NCBI GenBank assembly: GCA_003070825.1
Contig: QBLP01000128.1
Span: 1-9,297, forward strand
Direction: 5' to 3'
DNA length: 9,297 nucleotides
Source: Halanaerobium sp.
Lineage (GTDB): Bacteria > Bacillota > Halanaerobiia > Halanaerobiales > Halanaerobiaceae
Part shown: piece after piece, positions 6,637 through 9,297 of the stretch
Numbering within the stretch: the stretch's first letter is position 1
How the letters are laid out: each line of letters begins with the position of its first letter
Program-made: the position numbers and the translations under genes
Notes under the pieces: model-generated
Told to the model about the DNA's origin: nothing
The model's input: only the letters and a program-made list of their open reading frames with translations
Database searches by the model: none

Positions 6637-6912
6637 TTGGTAGAAGAAAAGAAGGTTATAATCACTAATAAGACCGGTCTGCACGCCCGGCCTGCAGCTC
6701 AATTTGTGCAGAAAGCAGGTAAATTTGATTCAAAAATTGAAATAGTTTTTGAAGAAAAAGAGGTTAATGCAAAGAGTATTATGGGTGTAATGAGCCTGGG
6801 AGTAGGAAAAGGAAATGAAATTACTGTTAGAGCAGATGGTGCTGATGCCGATAAAGCAGTAAAAGAACTTGTTGATTTCATTGAGGTTGAAATGGCAAAG
6901 GAGGACGAATAG
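6637..6912 (+). CDS. ptsH: Phosphocarrier protein HPr
   Basis: A 91-residue HPr when started at TTG 6637; the ATG at 6628 would add three atypical residues. The active-site block TGLHARPAA carries His16 (His15 in standard numbering) and Arg18. SIMGVMSL at ~47-54 contains the regulatory serine (Ser46 in standard numbering), the target of HPr kinase in Bacillota, so this is a general HPr able to take part in carbon-catabolite control and not only a dedicated Dha carrier. It accepts phosphate from EI and passes it to EIIA proteins such as DhaM. Its stop overlaps the ptsI start by one base. Confidence 0.95.
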   Translation: MVEEKKVIITNKTGLHARPAAQFVQKAGKFDSKIEIVFEEKEVNAKSIMGVMSLGVGKGNEITVRADGADADKAVKELVDFIEVEMAKEDE

Positions 6913-8630
6913 TGATTTTATTGGAAGGAATTGCTGCTTCCCCTGGTATTGCTATTGGAAAATCATTACTCAAACTAGAGAAAGAAATTGAAATTGATAA
7001 AGAGAATATTGCTGATGAACAGGTAGAGCAGGAAATTGAGAAGTTACATGATGCTCTAACTGAATCAAAAAAACAACTAGAACAGCTGAAAGAAGAAACT
7101 GCTGAAAAACTCGGTGAGGAAAAGGCAGAAATCTTTGCTGCTCATCTGATGATTTTAGATGACCCCGAGGTAATTCCTGCATTCGAAAATAAGATCAAAG
7201 ATAATAAGCTGAATGCAGCTGCAGCGGTAAAAGAAGTTATTGACGAATTTGCGGCAATGTTTGCAGCAATGGATGACGAATACTTGAGAGAACGTGGTTC
7301 TGATATCAAAGATGTTGGTATGAGAGTTATTAAAAATTTACTTGGTATTGAAGATATAGCTGATAAAATGGACGACGAAGTTATTATAATTGCTGAGGAT
7401 CTGACACCTTCTGATACAGCTCAGCTGGATACCGATAAGGTTTTAGCTTTTGTAACTAAGGAAGGTTCTAGAACATCTCACTCAGCTATTATGGCCCGCT
7501 CGCTGGGGATTCCTTCAGTTGTAGGAGTTGGCAGTGAGTTAATTGAAAAGGCTGAGAATGGAATGGAAATTATTGTAGATGGAAATAGCGGTAATATTTA
7601 CTTTAACCCTGATCAATCTACACTGGACGAATATGAAGTTAAATTAGAGGAATATGAAGCTGAACAGGAGAGACTTAAGGCTTTTAAAGATAAAAAAGCA
7701 GAAACACAGGATGGTCACCGGGTAGAAGTTGTCGGCAACATGGGTAATCTAAAAGATGTAGATCCTATTCTTGTCAACGGTGGCGAAGGTGTTGGTCTTT
7801 TCCGCAGTGAATTCTTATATATGGATCGTGATGAACTTCCAACTGAAGAAGAGCAGTTTAAGGTATATAAAGATGTTGCAGAAAAAATGGGAGATAGACC
7901 GGTAGTTATTAGAACTCTTGATGTGGGTGGAGATAAAGAGCTGCCATATTTAGACTTTCCCGAAGAAATGAATCCATTTTTAGGGTATAGAGCCATCAGA
8001 GTTTGTCTGGAAAGAGATGACATTTTCAAACCACAGTTGAGAGCTCTCTTAAGAGCTGGTGTTTATGGTAATTTAAAAATCATGTTCCCTATGATCTCTT
8101 CTTTAAATGAATTACTTGCTGCTAAGGAAAAAGTTGAAGAAGCGAAAGCAGAACTTAAAGCAGAGGGATTAGAATATAACGAAGACATTGATCTGGGAAT
8201 GATGATTGAGATTCCAGCAGCTGTTATGATTGCTGATAAATTAGCCAGTGAGGTTGATTTCTTCAGTATCGGAACTAATGATTTAATTCAGTATACTGTT
8301 GCTGTAGATAGGATGAATGAGCGGATTGCTGAAATGCATACTCCATATCACCCTGCAGTACTGAGGTTGATTAAAAAGACTATTGAAGCAGCTCATGCAG
8401 AAGATATCTGGGTTGGTATGTGTGGAGAAGCAGCTGGAGAAGAATTATTACTTCCGTTTTTACTTGGAGCTGGACTTGATGAGTTCAGTATGAGTGCTGT
8501 TTCAATTCTGAAAATAAAAGAGATTTTAACTAAGTGGACTCTTGCAGAGGCAGAGGAAGTAAGCAAAGAGGTACTTAATCTGGGAACAGTTTCTGAAGTA
8601 AAAGATTATTTAAATAAGATAAAAAAATAA
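6912..8630 (+). CDS. ptsI: PTS enzyme I (phosphoenolpyruvate-protein phosphotransferase)
   Basis: A 572-residue, full-length EI that transfers phosphate from PEP to HPr in the cytoplasm. The N-terminal half has GIAASPGIAIG (6-16), the HPr-binding helical region (~30-140) and the phospho-histidine block GSRTSHSAIMARSLGIPSVVG with His190. The C-terminal PEP-binding barrel shows GVGLFRSEFLYM (293-304), RTLDVGGDK (334-342), MMIEIPAA (430-437, with the Mg-ligand Glu), GTNDLIQYT (454-462) and VGMCGE, with the catalytic Cys504. No key residue is missing. GTG start at 6912; AAAGGAGG at 6897-6904 gives a 7-nt spacer. The start overlaps the ptsH TAG by one base (TAGTG), so the two are coupled. A terminator follows. 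Confidence 0.97.
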   Translation: MILLEGIAASPGIAIGKSLLKLEKEIEIDKENIADEQVEQEIEKLHDALTESKKQLEQLKEETAEKLGEEKAEIFAAHLMILDDPEVIPAFENKIKDNKLNAAAAVKEVIDEFAAMFAAMDDEYLRERGSDIKDVGMRVIKNLLGIEDIADKMDDEVIIIAEDLTPSDTAQLDTDKVLAFVTKEGSRTSHSAIMARSLGIPSVVGVGSELIEKAENGMEIIVDGNSGNIYFNPDQSTLDEYEVKLEEYEAEQERLKAFKDKKAETQDGHRVEVVGNMGNLKDVDPILVNGGEGVGLFRSEFLYMDRDELPTEEEQFKVYKDVAEKMGDRPVVIRTLDVGGDKELPYLDFPEEMNPFLGYRAIRVCLERDDIFKPQLRALLRAGVYGNLKIMFPMISSLNELLAAKEKVEEAKAELKAEGLEYNEDIDLGMMIEIPAAVMIADKLASEVDFFSIGTNDLIQYTVAVDRMNERIAEMHTPYHPAVLRLIKKTIEAAHAEDIWVGMCGEAAGEELLLPFLLGAGLDEFSMSAVSILKIKEILTKWTLAEAEEVSKEVLNLGTVSEVKDYLNKIKK

Positions 8631-8668
8631 TCAAATGCTGGTAAATTGAATATTAATATTTAAATAAC

Positions 8669-8698
8669 CCGGACGGCTCTTGCTGTCCGGTTTCTTTT
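8669..8698 (+). terminator. Rho-independent terminator of ptsHI
   Basis: CCGGACGGC (8669-8677) pairs with GCTGTCCGG (8682-8690) through one G-U, giving a 9-bp GC-rich stem with a TCTT loop, followed by TTTCTTTT (8691-8698). It lies 38 nt after the ptsI stop and 42 nt before the next gene. Confidence 0.88.
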
Positions 8699-8740
8699 AA
8701 ACTTTTACTGATTTTAAATGATATAGTTAGAGGTGTTTTG

Positions 8741-9297
8741 ATGAGCAAAAAAACAGAAGAATTTAATCAATTTCGTCAAAAAATGAATGACATAATTTTG
8801 GATGAAGGTAATTTAGATACAAAAAGATTTTTTAATCTTGACCATAAAGTATATCAGAATGGAAAACTACCTGCTAAAACTAAAGAATTACTTGGACTTG
8901 TTTCTTCAATGGTATTAAGGTGTGATGACTGTATCACATACCATATTATAGAATCCTATCAGGCCGGTTGGACGAAGGCAGAAATTTATGAAGCGATGAA
9001 TGTTGCCCTGATAGTTGGTGGCTCAATTGTTATTCCCCATATGAGGAGGGCAGCTGAACTTTTAGAAGAGCTGGAAAAAAATAATAAGCCTCAAAATGAT
9101 AATGATGTTTCTGAGAGTGGGGAAGACATGAATTTAGATAATTATCAAGAATTAAAAATCTATACAGATGGAGCCTGTCTTGGTAATCCAGGCCCAGGGG
9201 GATATGCAGCAGTTATTTTAAATTCAGATTTAAAAAAATTAAAAACTATCTCCGGAGCAGAAAGAGATTCTACAAATAATCGGATGGAATTAAAGGC
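8741..9297 (+). CDS. Fusion of an AhpD-like carboxymuconolactone decarboxylase domain with RNase HI (3' end outside window)
   Basis: One open frame of at least 185 codons runs off the window edge without a stop. Residues ~20-112 are a CMD/AhpD-like helical domain. Glu49, Cys61, Cys64 and His68 reproduce the E-x11-CxxC-xxx-H pattern of AhpD-type thiol peroxidases; the His between the two Cys in AhpD is Asp63 here. A Glu/Asn/Asp-rich linker (~112-136) joins it to an RNase HI domain: IYTDGACLGNPGPGGYAA (140-157) with catalytic Asp143, and STNNRMELK with catalytic Glu183. The two later catalytic Asp residues lie outside the window. RNase HI cuts RNA in RNA-DNA hybrids; the role of the CMD part is unknown, and a redox function is inferred. 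ATG 8741 has AGAGGTG at 8729-8735 (5-nt spacer). An internal ATG at 9128 with GGGGA upstream could also yield RNase H alone. Confidence 0.88.
   Translation, partial: MSKKTEEFNQFRQKMNDIILDEGNLDTKRFFNLDHKVYQNGKLPAKTKELLGLVSSMVLRCDDCITYHIIESYQAGWTKAEIYEAMNVALIVGGSIVIPHMRRAAELLEELEKNNKPQNDNDVSESGEDMNLDNYQELKIYTDGACLGNPGPGGYAAVILNSDLKKLKTISGAERDSTNNRMELK

Noticed and set aside
6302..7182. Minus-strand frames opposite dhaM, ptsH and ptsI (6302-6535, 6699-6881, 6970-7182)
   Set aside because: All are antisense to well-identified genes, carry no domain and have no context that supports expression.
7715..8029. Minus-strand open frame of 104 codons inside ptsI
   Set aside because: It is Ser/Thr-rich low-quality sequence opposite the conserved PEP-binding barrel of enzyme I, with no supporting homology.
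9128..9297. RNase HI as a separate gene starting at ATG 9128
   Set aside because: The frame is continuous with the CMD domain from 8741 with no stop between; the fusion is the direct reading, although an internal start is kept as a possibility.
1..9297. CRISPR arrays, insertion sequences, tRNA or rRNA genes, riboswitches
   Set aside because: No spaced repeat series, transposase or terminal inverted repeats, structural RNA signatures or long conserved leader were seen; the intergenic gaps are short and are explained by terminators and SD sites.

Overview
The window is about 9.3 kb of AT-rich, gene-dense DNA with every gene on the + strand. It encodes anaerobic glycerol / dihydroxyacetone (Dha) catabolism, part of the phosphotransferase system (PTS), one chemoreceptor, and the start of an unusual fusion protein. 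Low GC, strong Shine-Dalgarno (SD) sites, frequent non-ATG starts, a GlpP-type antiterminator, an HPr with a regulatory-serine motif and many Glu/Asp-rich proteins point to an anaerobic Bacillota. A halophilic fermenter of the Halanaerobiales type is my best guess, but that is inference and not a database result.

Layout. (1) 1-1864: the 3' end of glpA (glycerol-3-phosphate dehydrogenase), overlapping an FAD/NAD-type oxidoreductase, which abuts a small Cys-rich DUF1667 protein. A rho-independent terminator follows. (2) 2031-4079: a methyl-accepting chemotaxis protein as a single gene, followed by a near-perfect 22-bp palindrome with a T run. (3) 4139-6554: glpP, a dhaK-dhaL composite gene, and dhaM, tightly spaced as an operon. 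(4) 6637-8630: ptsH and ptsI, overlapping by one base, with a possible promoter of their own and a terminator after ptsI. (5) 8741 to the window end: an AhpD-like carboxymuconolactone decarboxylase domain joined in frame to an RNase HI domain, cut by the window edge.

How the genes fit together. GlpA with its two partner genes should oxidise glycerol-3-phosphate to dihydroxyacetone phosphate (DHAP). The expected Dha branch passes phosphate from PEP to EI (His190), HPr (His16), DhaM (His9) and DhaL-bound nucleotide, then to Dha held covalently on DhaK (His219). GlpP is the likely glycerol-3-phosphate-responsive RNA-binding regulator. All PTS parts needed to feed DhaM lie directly downstream.

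The most striking observation is that DhaK and DhaL are one 469-residue ORF. The junction lacks the DhaK C-terminal tail and the first third of DhaL, including the Asp-rich Mg-ADP motif. The reading frame is intact, but the kinase chemistry should be broken as encoded. This is either a real in-frame deletion/fusion or an assembly error. The second notable item is the thiol-redox-type CMD domain fused to RNase HI. No gene-free stretch exceeds 300 bases.
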